NCBI GenBank assembly: GCA_934513685.1
Contig: CAKSWY010000004.1
Coordinates: forward strand, 45,860 to 109,859
DNA length: 64,000 nt
Direction: 5' to 3'
From: an uncultured Oscillospiraceae bacterium
GTDB lineage: Bacteria; Bacillota; Clostridia; Oscillospirales; Ruminococcaceae
This document shows, in pieces, positions 42,670 to 52,500 of this stretch. A model generated the notes under the pieces. That model was not told the origin of the DNA, made no database searches, and saw only the letters and a list, made by a program, of their open reading frames with translations. Position 1 is the stretch's first letter, and every line of letters starts with the position of its first letter. The position numbers and the translations under genes are program-made.

Positions 42670-44490
42670 ATGTGTGGAATCGTTGGATATATCGGCAGCC
42701 GAAACGCGACGGAAGTTTTGATCGAGGGCCTTTCCAAGCTGGAATACCGCGGCTATGACTCGGCGGGCGTGGCACTGGCCATTGGCCCGGACATCAAGGT
42801 GGTGAAGGCAAAGGGCCGCCTGGCTGTGCTGAAAAAGAAGCTGGCGGGCGAAGCGCTGCCCCCGTGCAGCTGCGGCATTGGCCACACCCGGTGGGCCACC
42901 CACGGTGCCCCCAGCGATGTGAACAGCCATCCGCAGTCCTCCGCGCGCATCAGCCTGGTGCACAACGGCATTATTGAAAACTACGGCCGCCTGAAAGAAA
43001 GCCTGATGAAAAAGGGCTATACGTTCGAGAGCGACACCGACACAGAGGTCCTGGTAAAGCTGATCGACTCCTGCTACACCGGCGACCCGCTGGCGGCCAT
43101 CATGGCGGCCCTGGCCAAGGTGCGGGGCAGCTATGCCATCGGCGTGCTGTTCAAGGATTTCCCGGATGAGGTGTTTGCGGTTCGCAAGGAAAGCCCCCTG
43201 ATTGTGGGCTACGGCGAAGGGGAGAACTTCCTGGCCTCGGACATTCCCGCCCTGCTGAAGTACACCCGGGATTACAGCATTTTGGATGAGGGCGACATCG
43301 CCGTGCTGCGCCGGGACGGCATCACCTTCTACAACGAGTTTGGCCAGACCGTGGAAAAGGAGCGCCTGACCGCGGACTGGGATATGGAAGCGGCGGAGAA
43401 GGGCGGCTTCCCGCACTTTATGCTGAAGGAAATTCATGAGCAGCCTCGGGCCATTAAGGCGACGGTTGGCCCCCGCGTGCAGGAAGGGCTGCCGGATCTG
43501 GGCATTCCGGAACTGACGGATGAGGTGCTGAGGAACATCGAAACCGTGCATCTGGTGGGCTGCGGCACGGCCATGCATGCCGGTATGGTGGGCAGTGCCG
43601 CCATTGAGAAGCTGGCACGGGTTCCGGCCCTGGTGGATATTGCCAGTGAGTTCCGCTATCGGGACCCGATCCTGTCGAAAAAAGACCTGATGATCATCAT
43701 CAGCCAGAGCGGCGAGACCAGCGACACCCTGGCGGCCCTGCGGCTGGCCAAAGAGCAGGGCGTGCCGGTGCTGGCGGTGGTCAATGTGGTGGGCTCTTCC
43801 ATTGCCCGCGCTGCCGACTATGTGCTGTATACGCATGCCGGCCCGGAGATCGCAGTGGCCTCCACCAAGGCCTACACCGTGCAGCTGTGCGTGCTGTACC
43901 TGTTTGCGCTGCGGCTGGCTATGGCCAAGGGCAAGCTGGATGAGGCCGAGGCCCGCCGCCTGACCGCGCAGCTGCAGGCTTCGGCAGATCTGCAGCAGCC
44001 CATTCTGGACGACTGTGAGCGCATCAAGTACCTGGCCAGCCAGTTCATGAACAGCACCGATCTGTTCTTTATGGGCCGCGGGTTTGACTATGCCCTTTCG
44101 CTGGAGGGCAGCCTGAAGCTGAAGGAGATCAGCTACATTCACTCGGACGCCTACGCCGCCGGTGAGCTGAAGCACGGCACCATTTCACTGGTGGTGAAGG
44201 GTACCCCGGTGGTGGCGCTGGCCACCCAGCAGTCCATCTACGAAAAAACCATCTCCAACGTGAAGGAGACCCGCAGCCGCGGTGCCCGGGTGATTTTGTT
44301 CACACGGGAGAACGCCAAGGTGCCGGAGGACGTGGCCGACTATGTGGTGCGGCTGCCGGAATACGAGGACATTTTCATGCCGCTTCTGCTCATTGTGCCG
44401 CTGCAGCTGTTTGCCTATTATATGAGCGTTCTGCGCGGCTGTGATGTGGATAAACCCCGCAACCTGGCCAAGAGCGTAACGGTGGAATAA
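42670..44490 (+). CDS. glmS: Glutamine:fructose-6-phosphate aminotransferase
   Basis: Makes glucosamine-6-phosphate, the entry to cell-wall amino sugars. The protein has 606 residues. The N-terminal nucleophile Cys follows Met (MCGIVGYIG), and class II glutaminase motifs include YRGYDSAGVA and HTRWATHGAPS. Two SIS domains follow (about 285-410 and 455-595), with SQSGETSDT and the C-terminal NLAKSVTVE. Because Cys must be residue 2, the start is 42670, with GAGGAGA upstream. Controlled by the ribozyme in the leader. Confidence 0.98.
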   Translation: MCGIVGYIGSRNATEVLIEGLSKLEYRGYDSAGVALAIGPDIKVVKAKGRLAVLKKKLAGEALPPCSCGIGHTRWATHGAPSDVNSHPQSSARISLVHNGIIENYGRLKESLMKKGYTFESDTDTEVLVKLIDSCYTGDPLAAIMAALAKVRGSYAIGVLFKDFPDEVFAVRKESPLIVGYGEGENFLASDIPALLKYTRDYSILDEGDIAVLRRDGITFYNEFGQTVEKERLTADWDMEAAEKGGFPHFMLKEIHEQPRAIKATVGPRVQEGLPDLGIPELTDEVLRNIETVHLVGCGTAMHAGMVGSAAIEKLARVPALVDIASEFRYRDPILSKKDLMIIISQSGETSDTLAALRLAKEQGVPVLAVVNVVGSSIARAADYVLYTHAGPEIAVASTKAYTVQLCVLYLFALRLAMAKGKLDEAEARRLTAQLQASADLQQPILDDCERIKYLASQFMNSTDLFFMGRGFDYALSLEGSLKLKEISYIHSDAYAAGELKHGTISLVVKGTPVVALATQQSIYEKTISNVKETRSRGARVILFTRENAKVPEDVADYVVRLPEYEDIFMPLLLIVPLQLFAYYMSVLRGCDVDKPRNLAKSVTVE

Positions 44491-44547
44491 GCTTTCACAC
44501 GAAAATGCGCGTGCCCCCAATCAATCCAATCGACTTCTTATGAAAAA

Positions 44548-44585
44548 CGGACGGCAAAGTGAAATGTTGCCGTCCGCTTTTTCGT
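44548..44585 (+). terminator. glmS terminator
   Basis: A 10-bp stem (44548-44557 with 44567-44576), then CTTTTTCG. Confidence 0.88.
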
Positions 44586-44737
44586 TTTAATGATTGGAGT
44601 TTTGCAGATAGGCTTGCCCAAAAGACAAAAATCGGGAGCCTTTTCTCTGCCGCAGGCATGGCAAACCGCCGCGGGATACAGTATAATAAAGTCAGAACAG
44701 CGGTCGGAGCATCGCCCGGCCGGAAAGAGGGACACCT

Positions 44738-45946
44738 ATGAAGTCAAACGGGGAACGTGAGAAAGAGCGAAAGTGGCAGGTCACCCAGCAGGTTGCTTCC
44801 AACCTGATCGTGGTGGCCGGCGGCATTGTGCTGTATTTGACCTTAAATAATTTGGACGTGGTAAGTGATGCTCTTGGAGAGCTGATGAGCATCCTCAGTC
44901 CCTTCATGGCGGGCCTGGTGCTGGCGTACCTGCTGGATGGCCTGGCCCGGTTCTTCCAGCAAAAGCTGCTGGGCGGAAAGCACCGTACCTTTGCGGTGAT
45001 TCTGGCGTATTTGGTTACCCTGCTTTTGCTGGGATTGCTGCTGCGCATCGTGCTGCCGCAGGTGGTGCAGAGCATCACCGTGCTGATCAACCGGGTGCCG
45101 GAATACCTACGCAGCCTGAATACGCTGGTGAACGACCTGAGCGAACAGTACGGCATAGACACCGCGGGTCTGGAAGCACTGGTGGGCTCGTATCAGGACC
45201 TGATCCGCAAGGCAACCGACATCGTGAGCGATCTGCTGCCGCAGGTGGTCAGCTACAGTGCGGCCATTGGCAGCGGCGTGGTTTCAGCCCTGACAGCGGT
45301 GATCAGCTCGCTGTATATGATGCTGAGCAAAGAAACGCTGCTGCGCCAGATCCGGAAGCTTATCTGGGCGCTGATGCCGGAAAAGGCGGCCCGCCGCACC
45401 CTGGAAATCTGCCACAAAGCCAATGCGATTTTCAGCGGCTTTATCAACGGCAAGATCATCGACAGTGTGATCATCGGCCTGCTGTGCTATGTGGGCACCA
45501 GCATTCTGCGTATGCCGTTTGCGGTGCTGATCAGCGTAATCGTGGGCGTTACCAACGTGATTCCGTTCTTTGGCCCATTTATCGGTGCCATCCCCAGCAC
45601 GATGATTCTTCTGATCTTCAGCCCACTGAGCGCATTGGAATTTGTGATTTTTGTGCTGGCGCTCCAGCAGTTTGACGGAAACGTGCTTGGCCCCCGCATT
45701 CTGGGCGACTCCACGGGCCTCAGCCCGCTGTGGGTGCTGGTGTCCATCATTGTGGGCAGCGGCCTGTTCGGCTTTGTGGGAATGCTGGTAGGTGTGCCCA
45801 CCTTTGCAGTGCTCTACGCACTTTTGCGGGAATATCTGAACGACCGCTTGGCCCAGAAGGGTATTGACGAGGCGGGAAATCCGGTGGTGGCCGCGGCCGA
45901 ACCGCAGGCGCCTTCAGAGAACGAAAACCCGTGCGCCGAAAAGTGA
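44738..45946 (+). CDS. AI-2E family transporter (UPF0118/PerM)
   Basis: A membrane protein of 402 residues with about eight helices and a central extracytoplasmic region (about 110-160). VGVTNVIPFFGPFIGAIPST is the family signature, and the last helices show FGFVGMLVGVPTFAVLYALL. The tail is Ala/Glu rich. A TATAAT at 44682-44687 may be its -10, though the -35 is poor. Members include autoinducer-2 exporters and Na+/H+ antiporters, so the cargo is unknown. Confidence 0.9.
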   Translation: MKSNGEREKERKWQVTQQVASNLIVVAGGIVLYLTLNNLDVVSDALGELMSILSPFMAGLVLAYLLDGLARFFQQKLLGGKHRTFAVILAYLVTLLLLGLLLRIVLPQVVQSITVLINRVPEYLRSLNTLVNDLSEQYGIDTAGLEALVGSYQDLIRKATDIVSDLLPQVVSYSAAIGSGVVSALTAVISSLYMMLSKETLLRQIRKLIWALMPEKAARRTLEICHKANAIFSGFINGKIIDSVIIGLLCYVGTSILRMPFAVLISVIVGVTNVIPFFGPFIGAIPSTMILLIFSPLSALEFVIFVLALQQFDGNVLGPRILGDSTGLSPLWVLVSIIVGSGLFGFVGMLVGVPTFAVLYALLREYLNDRLAQKGIDEAGNPVVAAAEPQAPSENENPCAEK

Positions 45947-45969
45947 ACTGAAAAAATAGAAAAATAGGG

Positions 45970-45998
45970 TTGACACCTGGTACAAAACTTGCTATAAT
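45970..45998 (+). promoter_or_regulatory. Promoter of tRNA-Ala(GGC)
   Basis: TTGACA (45970-45975), 17-base spacer, TATAAT (45993-45998), a full consensus match. Confidence 0.92.
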
Positions 45999-46050
45999 TA
46001 CAAAGCAGTCGAGAGACGGCAGCACAATTGAAGATGTGTTTTGTACCTGT

Positions 46051-46126
<76 letters not shown>

Positions 46127-46127
46127 C

Positions 46128-46170
46128 AAGAAACAGCAGATCATTTCGGTGATTTGCTGTTTCTTTTTTT
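46128..46170 (+). terminator. Terminator of tRNA-Ala
   Basis: An 11-bp stem (46128-46138 with 46155-46165) followed by TTTTT. Confidence 0.92.
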
Positions 46171-46229
46171 CGACTTTATCGGGTAATGCAGCCCGTATAT
46201 CCGCGAAAACAGAATCATAAACGATAAAA

Positions 46230-46273
46230 TGCCCGCTGCGGGAGTTTTTCGCCGGTCAGCAATGCAGCGGGCA
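46230..46273 (-). terminator. Probable terminator of the RluA-family gene
   Basis: A 10-bp stem (46230-46239 with 46264-46273) followed on the minus strand by TTTTAT, about 100 bases past the stop codon. The rest of 46171-46373 shows nothing I recognise. Confidence 0.65.
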
Positions 46274-46373
46274 GAATCCGGCCGAAAGAACCGCAGGGGG
46301 CATAATTGGTTTATGGGGATGGAATGGTTCGGCTAAGAACCTTCGCCACCTGTTCAAGCGGCATGAACCAGCA

Positions 46374-47429
46374 TTATCTCTTTTCGGTTGACGCGGCAGG
46401 CTTCCGGGCCGGGCGGCGGGGAGTCTGATCGCCAGGCTTGCGAGGGGCTGCATCGGGTCCGGGCTTGGTGCTGTTGGCCAGCTGCTCAAACTGGGCCAGA
46501 ATGGCCGGGGCGGGCAGCTCGATTACGGCACCGCTCAGGGCGGCCAGGCAGCTGGTTTCGGGCAATTGGGCAAAGGTGAGCCGGACGGCACACAGGGCCT
46601 GCGTGCGCAGGCCGGTGCGTTCGTTCATCTTTTTGCTGCCGTATTTGATGTCACCCAGCACCGGCGCGCCCAGAAAAGCCAGGTGGGCACGGATCTGATG
46701 GGTGCGGCCGGTGATCAGGCCGATGCGGCACAGGGCAAAGGGGCCGGCCGTGCGCTCAACGTTCACCTGGGTGATGATTTCCTTGTAGCCCTCGGCGGCG
46801 GCAGGCCGGACGGTGACCTTGTTGGTGCGCTCGTCATGGCGCAGCCAGGCCGTATGGCGCCCTTTGGGGGGGACACCGCAGGTGATGGTCAGATATTCCT
46901 TGTGCACCTCATTGTCACGGATGATCCGGTTCATCTCCCGCAGGGCAGCGGCGGTTTTGGCGGCCACCACCAGCCCTTCGGTGCCGCGGTCCAGCCGGTT
47001 GCAGATGGCGGGGGAGAATGCGTTTTCTCCGTTGGGGTCGTACTCGCCCCGCTCGATCTGGCGAGCGATGAAGGCGTCCACCAGGTTGGCGTCACCGGTG
47101 CGGTCCGAATGGCACAGCAGATGGGAGGGCTTGTACAGCACAGCGATCTGATCGTCCTCATAAATCACGGTGAGTGCAGGCTGCCGGGTGCGGGGGGCAG
47201 GGGCCTTTTTGGCAGGAGCCTGCGGAAAAAACTCATCGTTCAGGTACAGCTCCACCACATCGCCCTCGGCCAGCCGGTAATCTGCCTGGGCGCGCTTGCC
47301 GTTTACCTTGATGCGCTTGTTGCGAAAGCCCTTGTACAGCACGCTGCTGGGAAGATTCTGTGTGACGTTCAGTACAAAACGGGAGAGACGTGCCCCAACG
47401 TCATTGGGGCCTGCGGTAAAACTTTTCAT
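46374..47429 (-). CDS. RluA family pseudouridine synthase
   Basis: A protein of 351 residues. The N-terminal S4 domain (about 15-75: FRNKRIKVNGKRAQADYRL) is followed by the catalytic domain. The signature is CNRLDRGTEGLVVAAKTAAA, with the catalytic Asp after Leu, and GLITGRTHQIRAHLAFLGAP is the second block. The C-terminal 35 residues are a Pro/Lys/Arg-rich tail outside the fold. It modifies uridine in rRNA or tRNA; the site cannot be told. It starts about 100 bases from the divergent radC gene. Confidence 0.92.
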   Translation of the reverse strand: MKSFTAGPNDVGARLSRFVLNVTQNLPSSVLYKGFRNKRIKVNGKRAQADYRLAEGDVVELYLNDEFFPQAPAKKAPAPRTRQPALTVIYEDDQIAVLYKPSHLLCHSDRTGDANLVDAFIARQIERGEYDPNGENAFSPAICNRLDRGTEGLVVAAKTAAALREMNRIIRDNEVHKEYLTITCGVPPKGRHTAWLRHDERTNKVTVRPAAAEGYKEIITQVNVERTAGPFALCRIGLITGRTHQIRAHLAFLGAPVLGDIKYGSKKMNERTGLRTQALCAVRLTFAQLPETSCLAALSGAVIELPAPAILAQFEQLANSTKPGPDAAPRKPGDQTPRRPARKPAASTEKR

Positions 47430-47536
47430 GGGAGCGGCCTGCTTTCTCTTTTCATCAATTCTGATTTAGTATATAATGTTTTTGATAACAGGGCAAGCAG
47501 TAACCGGAGAAAAGCCGGGCAAAAGGGGCGGAGCAC

Positions 47537-48229
47537 ATGGACGAGCAGCTGCATCAGGATCATCGGGCCAGAATGCACCAGCGCGTGAAAAACAGCGGGA
47601 TGGACGATTTTGCGGACCACGAGGTGCTGGAGTATCTGCTATACTTTGCCATTCCCCGCCGGGACACCAACCCTATTGCCCATCGGCTGCTGAACAAGTT
47701 CGGCAGTTTTGCCAGGGTGCTGGAGGCCAGTGAGGAAGAGCTTTGCCAGGTGGAGGGCATCGGCCCGAACAGTGCGCGGCTTCTGCGGGCGGTGCTGCTG
47801 GTGGACCGGCACTATCAGAACAGTCGCCGGCGCAAGGTGCGCCAACTGGCCAGCTGCAGCGATGTGGTGGATTATTGCGTTCCGCTGTTTCACGGGGTGA
47901 ACCATGAAGTGGTGTACATGATCGGGGTGGACGATGGCCTGAAGATTTTGCAGACGGTCAAACTGGCGGAAGGTGTGGTGAATCAGGTACACATTCCCAT
48001 CCGCAAGGTGGTGCAGACGGCGCTTTCCATGGGGGCCACCGGGGTCATCCTGACGCACAACCATCCGGCGGGGGTGGCGCTGCCCTCTCATGAGGATATG
48101 CTAACCACCCGAAGCATTCTGGATGCACTGAAAATGGTGGACGTACAGCTGATCGACCATGTGATTGTGGCGGACGGAGAGGGGACTTCCATGCTGGAAA
48201 ATCGCCGTATGCCGCAGCCGCCCCGGTGA
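47537..48229 (+). CDS. radC: RadC family protein (JAB/MPN domain)
   Basis: A protein of 230 residues. The N-terminal part has a helix-hairpin-helix (VEGIGPNSARLLRAVLL), and the C-terminal MPN domain has the metalloprotease-like motif LTHNHPAGVALPSHED (H-x-H-x7-D). Length is normal. Despite the name, a DNA-repair role is not supported experimentally for the family. GGGGCGGAGC is upstream of the ATG. Confidence 0.94.
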   Translation: MDEQLHQDHRARMHQRVKNSGMDDFADHEVLEYLLYFAIPRRDTNPIAHRLLNKFGSFARVLEASEEELCQVEGIGPNSARLLRAVLLVDRHYQNSRRRKVRQLASCSDVVDYCVPLFHGVNHEVVYMIGVDDGLKILQTVKLAEGVVNQVHIPIRKVVQTALSMGATGVILTHNHPAGVALPSHEDMLTTRSILDALKMVDVQLIDHVIVADGEGTSMLENRRMPQPPR

Positions 48230-48299
48230 CGAAGCGGAATGGCTAGACAAAATTGAAGAAATCTTGATGCCGGTTCGATGCATCCGGCACATACAATAA

Positions 48300-48343
48300 G
48301 GGCAGCACCAGGCGAATGCGTTCCGGTGCTGCCCATTGTTTTT
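48300..48343 (+). terminator. radC terminator
   Basis: A 10-bp perfect stem (48300-48309 with 48324-48333) followed by ATTGTTTTTG. Confidence 0.85.
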
Positions 48344-48369
48344 GAATGCGTTGGTGGATCGACAAGGAG

Positions 48370-49033
48370 ATGAAACGCCTTATGAAAAAACAGATGCTGA
48401 TTGTGGTTCTCGGTATGATGCTGGTTCTGTGCAGCTGCGGCGCGCAGAGTGTGTCTTCTTCTCAGGCGCAGGCAACCGCGGCCCCAGCGGTTTCGGAACC
48501 GGCGGGTGCGGTTTCGCAGGCAGCGCAGCCAATGGCCGCGGATGCCACTGCCGCTCCCGAGCAGGAAGCGGTGGAGGTGCCGGCGGGAGGCACAGAGAGC
48601 ACCCCGGCCCAATCACCGGAGAAAACGCAGCCTGCAGAGCAGGAGGTGCCCTTTCAGGAGCAGTTCAAAAAGGACGCCGTGCGGGAGCTGGAAGGCCTGC
48701 TGGACGAGATGACCCCCCGGTGAGGACGAGAATGAGGCTGTGCGCCAGGCGACCAGCCTGATGAACTGGGGCGTGGGTACGACCCTGAGCGAGGATGAGA
48801 TTGCATCGACCACGAAAGATTGGCTGGCTGCCCAAGGCGCGGACCAGCAGAAGCAGGTGCAGGCACAGCTGAAAAGGGTGGAGGCTGCCTACCGCAAGCT
48901 GCTGGGCAGCGAAGGGGAAGCTCTGCTGAACCGTGCGGGCTGCCGGGACATTGCTGCTTACCCGTGGGGGGACGGCGAACCGCTGGAGACGGTGGAAGCC
49001 CTGCTGAACGGCGTTCTGGGCAGCGCTCGCTGA
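48370..49033 (+). pseudogene. Lipoprotein gene split by a frameshift at a C6 tract
   Basis: The first frame (48370-48723) encodes a lipoprotein signal with lipobox LVLCSC, then an Ala/Pro/Glu-rich spacer, and stops after LEGLLDEMTPR. The second frame continues smoothly after the run of six C at 48713-48718. One C fewer joins them as LLDEMTPGEDENEAVRQATS and gives a protein of about 220 residues. The C-terminal part (to GVLGSAR at 49033) is helical and charged. Neither half looks like a named family. A GTG at 48740 has no ribosome-binding site. Sequence error, decay and phase variation all remain possible. The true start may be the ATG at 48370 or 48382. Confidence 0.75.
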
Positions 49034-49079
49034 CGGCCGACAGCGCCTGGCTATAACATTATAGAATCGGTAAATTACC

Positions 49080-49127
49080 GCACTGCGGCAGCACGTATTG
49101 AGAGCGTGCCGCTGCAGTGCTTTTTTA
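49080..49127 (+). terminator. Terminator after the split lipoprotein gene
   Basis: A stem of about 15 bp with minor mismatches (49080-49094 with 49106-49120), followed by TTTTTTAT. Confidence 0.88.
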
Positions 49128-49266
49128 TAAGAAAATGGGCAGATTTGCGAATGTGAGACAATTTCGTCACAGTTTGTTCATGGAATGGTCCGAGAAATGT
49201 TGCGATGAAGCCAATATCCATAATTTCGCGCAGATCAGAACAAGAGAGTTTGTCGAAATTGGACTA
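49128..49266. other. AT-rich gap without recognised features
   Basis: About 140 bases between the terminator and the next promoter. Lower GC than the flanks. I see no gene or clear structure. Confidence 0.5.
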
Positions 49267-49295
49267 TTGCAGTGAAATTTGAATCTTCCTATAAT
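49267..49295 (+). promoter_or_regulatory. Promoter of the giant activase gene
   Basis: TTGCAG (49267-49272), 17-base spacer, TATAAT (49290-49295). The leader of about 240 bases contains a 7-bp hairpin (GGTTCGG / CCGAACC, near 49434-49460) but no riboswitch I know. Confidence 0.82.
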
Positions 49296-49538
49296 AAAGG
49301 TGCAGCGATTGATGGAGCTTTTTGTAAAGCAATGTCAACGTTGTATTTTAATTTACGGAAAAATAGCGATAAAACCCGACATAATTTGCACAGGTAAAGC
49401 AGGGTTCCCCATTGCCGTGCGCGGCCTGAAAAGGGTTCGGTTGGACAAAAGCCGAACCGCGGCCCGCAGGCGGGGAATACCGGACCGGAGGGCCAAAGCA
49501 AAGCGGCCCCTGCACAGCCGGGCAGCAAGGATGGACAA

Positions 49539-52500
49539 ATGAAACAAGCGGAATTGAACAATCAGGTGCTTACGGTGGGCATTGACATTGGCTCCACCAC
49601 CACAAAAATCGTGGCGCTTTCCGCAGACGGGGGCGAGACCCTCTTTTCGGATTACCGGCGGCATGGGGCCGCCCAGGCGAAGAGCGTGGCCCTGGCGCTG
49701 AAACTGCTCTGGAGCAAATTCCCGGAGACGAAGATTCGTCTGGCGATCACCGGCTCCGGCGGCAAGGGCGTGGCGGCCCTGCTGGGGGTGCCCTACATTC
49801 AGGAGGTCGTGGCCAACTCCATTGCCCTGCGCCAGCAGTACGCCCATGTGCGCACGGCCATTGAGCTGGGCGGCCAGGACGCCAAGATGATCTTTTTCAA
49901 GCCCAACACCGGCAGCGGCGCGCTGGAGGTGGCGGACACCCGCATGAACGGCAGCTGCGCCGGCGGCACCGGTGCGTTCATTGATGAGGTGGCTTCCATT
50001 CTGAAGGTGCCCATTGAGGAGTTTGACGCCATGGCCGCGCAGGGCACCTGCGTGTATGATATTTCCGGCCGGTGCGGCGTGTATGCAAAAACGGACATAC
50101 AGCCCCTGCTGAACCAGGGCGTGGCCAAGGAAAATCTGGCGCTGTCAGCGTTTCATGCCATTGCCAAGCAGACCATCGGCGGCCTGGCCCAGGGCCTGGA
50201 CATCGAGAAGCCGGTGGTGTTTGAGGGCGGCCCGCTGACCTTCAACAAAACGCTGGTCAAGGTTTTTGCCCAGCGGCTGAACCTGACGGAGGAAGAGACT
50301 CTGATTCCGCCCCAGCCGGAGCTGATGATTGCCCGGGGCACGGCCCTTTCGCTGAACAGCCTGTTTGCGGGCCAATCGGAGCCGCTGGCCATCGGCGAAC
50401 TGGCGGCCCGGCTGGAGAATGCCCCGGCCGCTTCGGGAGAAGCCGCAGTGTCTGCGCCGCCGTTTTTTAAAGATGAAGCGGAAAAGGAAGCCTTTTTGAA
50501 CCGCCACCGCCTGCCGGTGCTGACCCCGTATCAGCCCAAGGCAGGGGAGACGGTGCATGCCTATCTGGGCATTGACTCCGGCAGCACCACCACGAAGTTT
50601 GTGCTGATGGATGAGCAGGAAAACCTGCTGGACGCGTTTTATGCCCCGAACCAGGGCAGCCCGCTCAATGTGGCTCAGCAGGCGCTGATCGCGCTGCGGG
50701 ACTGCTACCGGGCCGCCGGGGCAACGCTGGACATTTTGGCGGCCGGAACCACCGGATATGGTGAAGTGCTGTTTGCGAAGGCGTTTGGGGCTGAGTGCCA
50801 TGCGGTGGAGACCGTAGCCCATGCCCGCGCCGCGGAGCAGTATGTGCCCGGGGCTACCTTCCTGCTGGACATCGGCGGGCAGGATATGAAGGCCATCTGG
50901 CTGGATGGGGGCATCATCACCAACATTGTGGTGAACGAGGCGTGTTCGTCTGGTTGCGGTTCTTTCCTGGAGAACTTTGCCTCTTCGCTGCACATTCCCA
51001 CCAAAGAAATCGCCGCTTCGGCCTTTTCTTCTCAAAGCCCTGCGGCGCTGGGCAGCCGCTGCACCGTGTTTATGAACAGCAGCATCGTAACCGAACAGCG
51101 CAACGGCAAGCAGCCCAACGACATTATGGCCGGGCTGTGCCGTTCCATCATTGAGAATGTGTTCACCAAGGTCATTCGGGTGTCCAACCTGGATTCGTTG
51201 GGCAATAAGATCGTGGTGCAGGGCGGTACCTTCCAGAACGACGCGGTACTGCGCGCAATGGAACAGTATCTGGGCCGGGAAGTGGTGCGCGCCCCGTACC
51301 CCGGCATCATGGGCGCCATCGGCGTGGCCTTGCTGACCAAGGAACAGTGCGCCGCCGGAACGAAGAAAACTTTCATCGGGCTGGACGCGCTGGACACATT
51401 TAGCTACACCCAGTCGGCCAATTCGCCCTGCCCCTTTTGCGCCAACCACTGCAAGCGGACCATCGTTACCTTCTCCACCGGCAGCTCCTGGGTGACCAAC
51501 AACCGGTGTGAGCGGGGCGAGGTGCTGGGCGACCCCAAGGCGGCCGGCGTGCAGGAACAGGTGAAGGAAAAGCTGGCCCAGAAGCAGCAGACCCCCAATC
51601 TGTTCCGCCTGCGGCAGGAGCTGCTGTTTAAGAAATATCCGATTCCCGGCCCCACCACGGCGCGGAATGTGACCATCGGCCTGCCCCGCTGCCTTTCGTT
51701 CTGGGACACCATGCCCTTCTGGAGCACATTCTGGCGCAGCCTGGGCTTTGAGGTGAAGCTTTCGGCGCTGAGCAACCGGGCCCTGTATGAATCCGGCCTT
51801 TCCGCCGTTACCTCTGATACGGTGTGCTTCCCGGCAAAGCTGGTGCATGGGCACATCCGCAATCTGGTCAAGCAGGGGGTGGACCGCATTTTCATGCCCT
51901 CCATCACCACGCTGAAGAGCGAAAACACTGCGTCCACCAGTTATTCCATGTGCGCTGTGGTGAAGGGGTATCCCTTTGTGGTGCGCAATTCAGATAACCC
52001 GGAGCGCCGCTGGGGCGTGCCCTTTGACACCCCGCTGTTCCACTGGTATACGGATGCAGACCGGGATGCACAGCTGACGGCGTATATGCACGAGCAGTTC
52101 GGCATTGCGCCGGAGGAGACCCACGCGGCCATGCTGGCGGCGGATCAGGCGCAGAATGCCTTCCGCACGCAGCTGCTGAAAGCCGGGCAGGACGTGATGG
52201 ACCGGGTGCGCGTCGAGGGGCGGTATGCCGTGGTGCTGGCCAGCCGGCCCTATCACAACGACGCCCTGGTGAACCATGACCTGCCGGAGCTGTTTGCCTC
52301 CATGGGGGTGCCGGTGCTGCCCGCCGATGCACTGCCCGGCACCAACCGGGTGGATTTGAGCCGCAGCCGGCTGGACATTGCCAACAATTATCATGCCCGG
52401 GTGCTGTCCTCCGCCATTCTGGCCGCGCAGAGCGAAAACCTGGAATACGTACAGCTGGTAAGCTTCGGCTGCGGGCACGATGCTTATCTCTCGGATGAGA

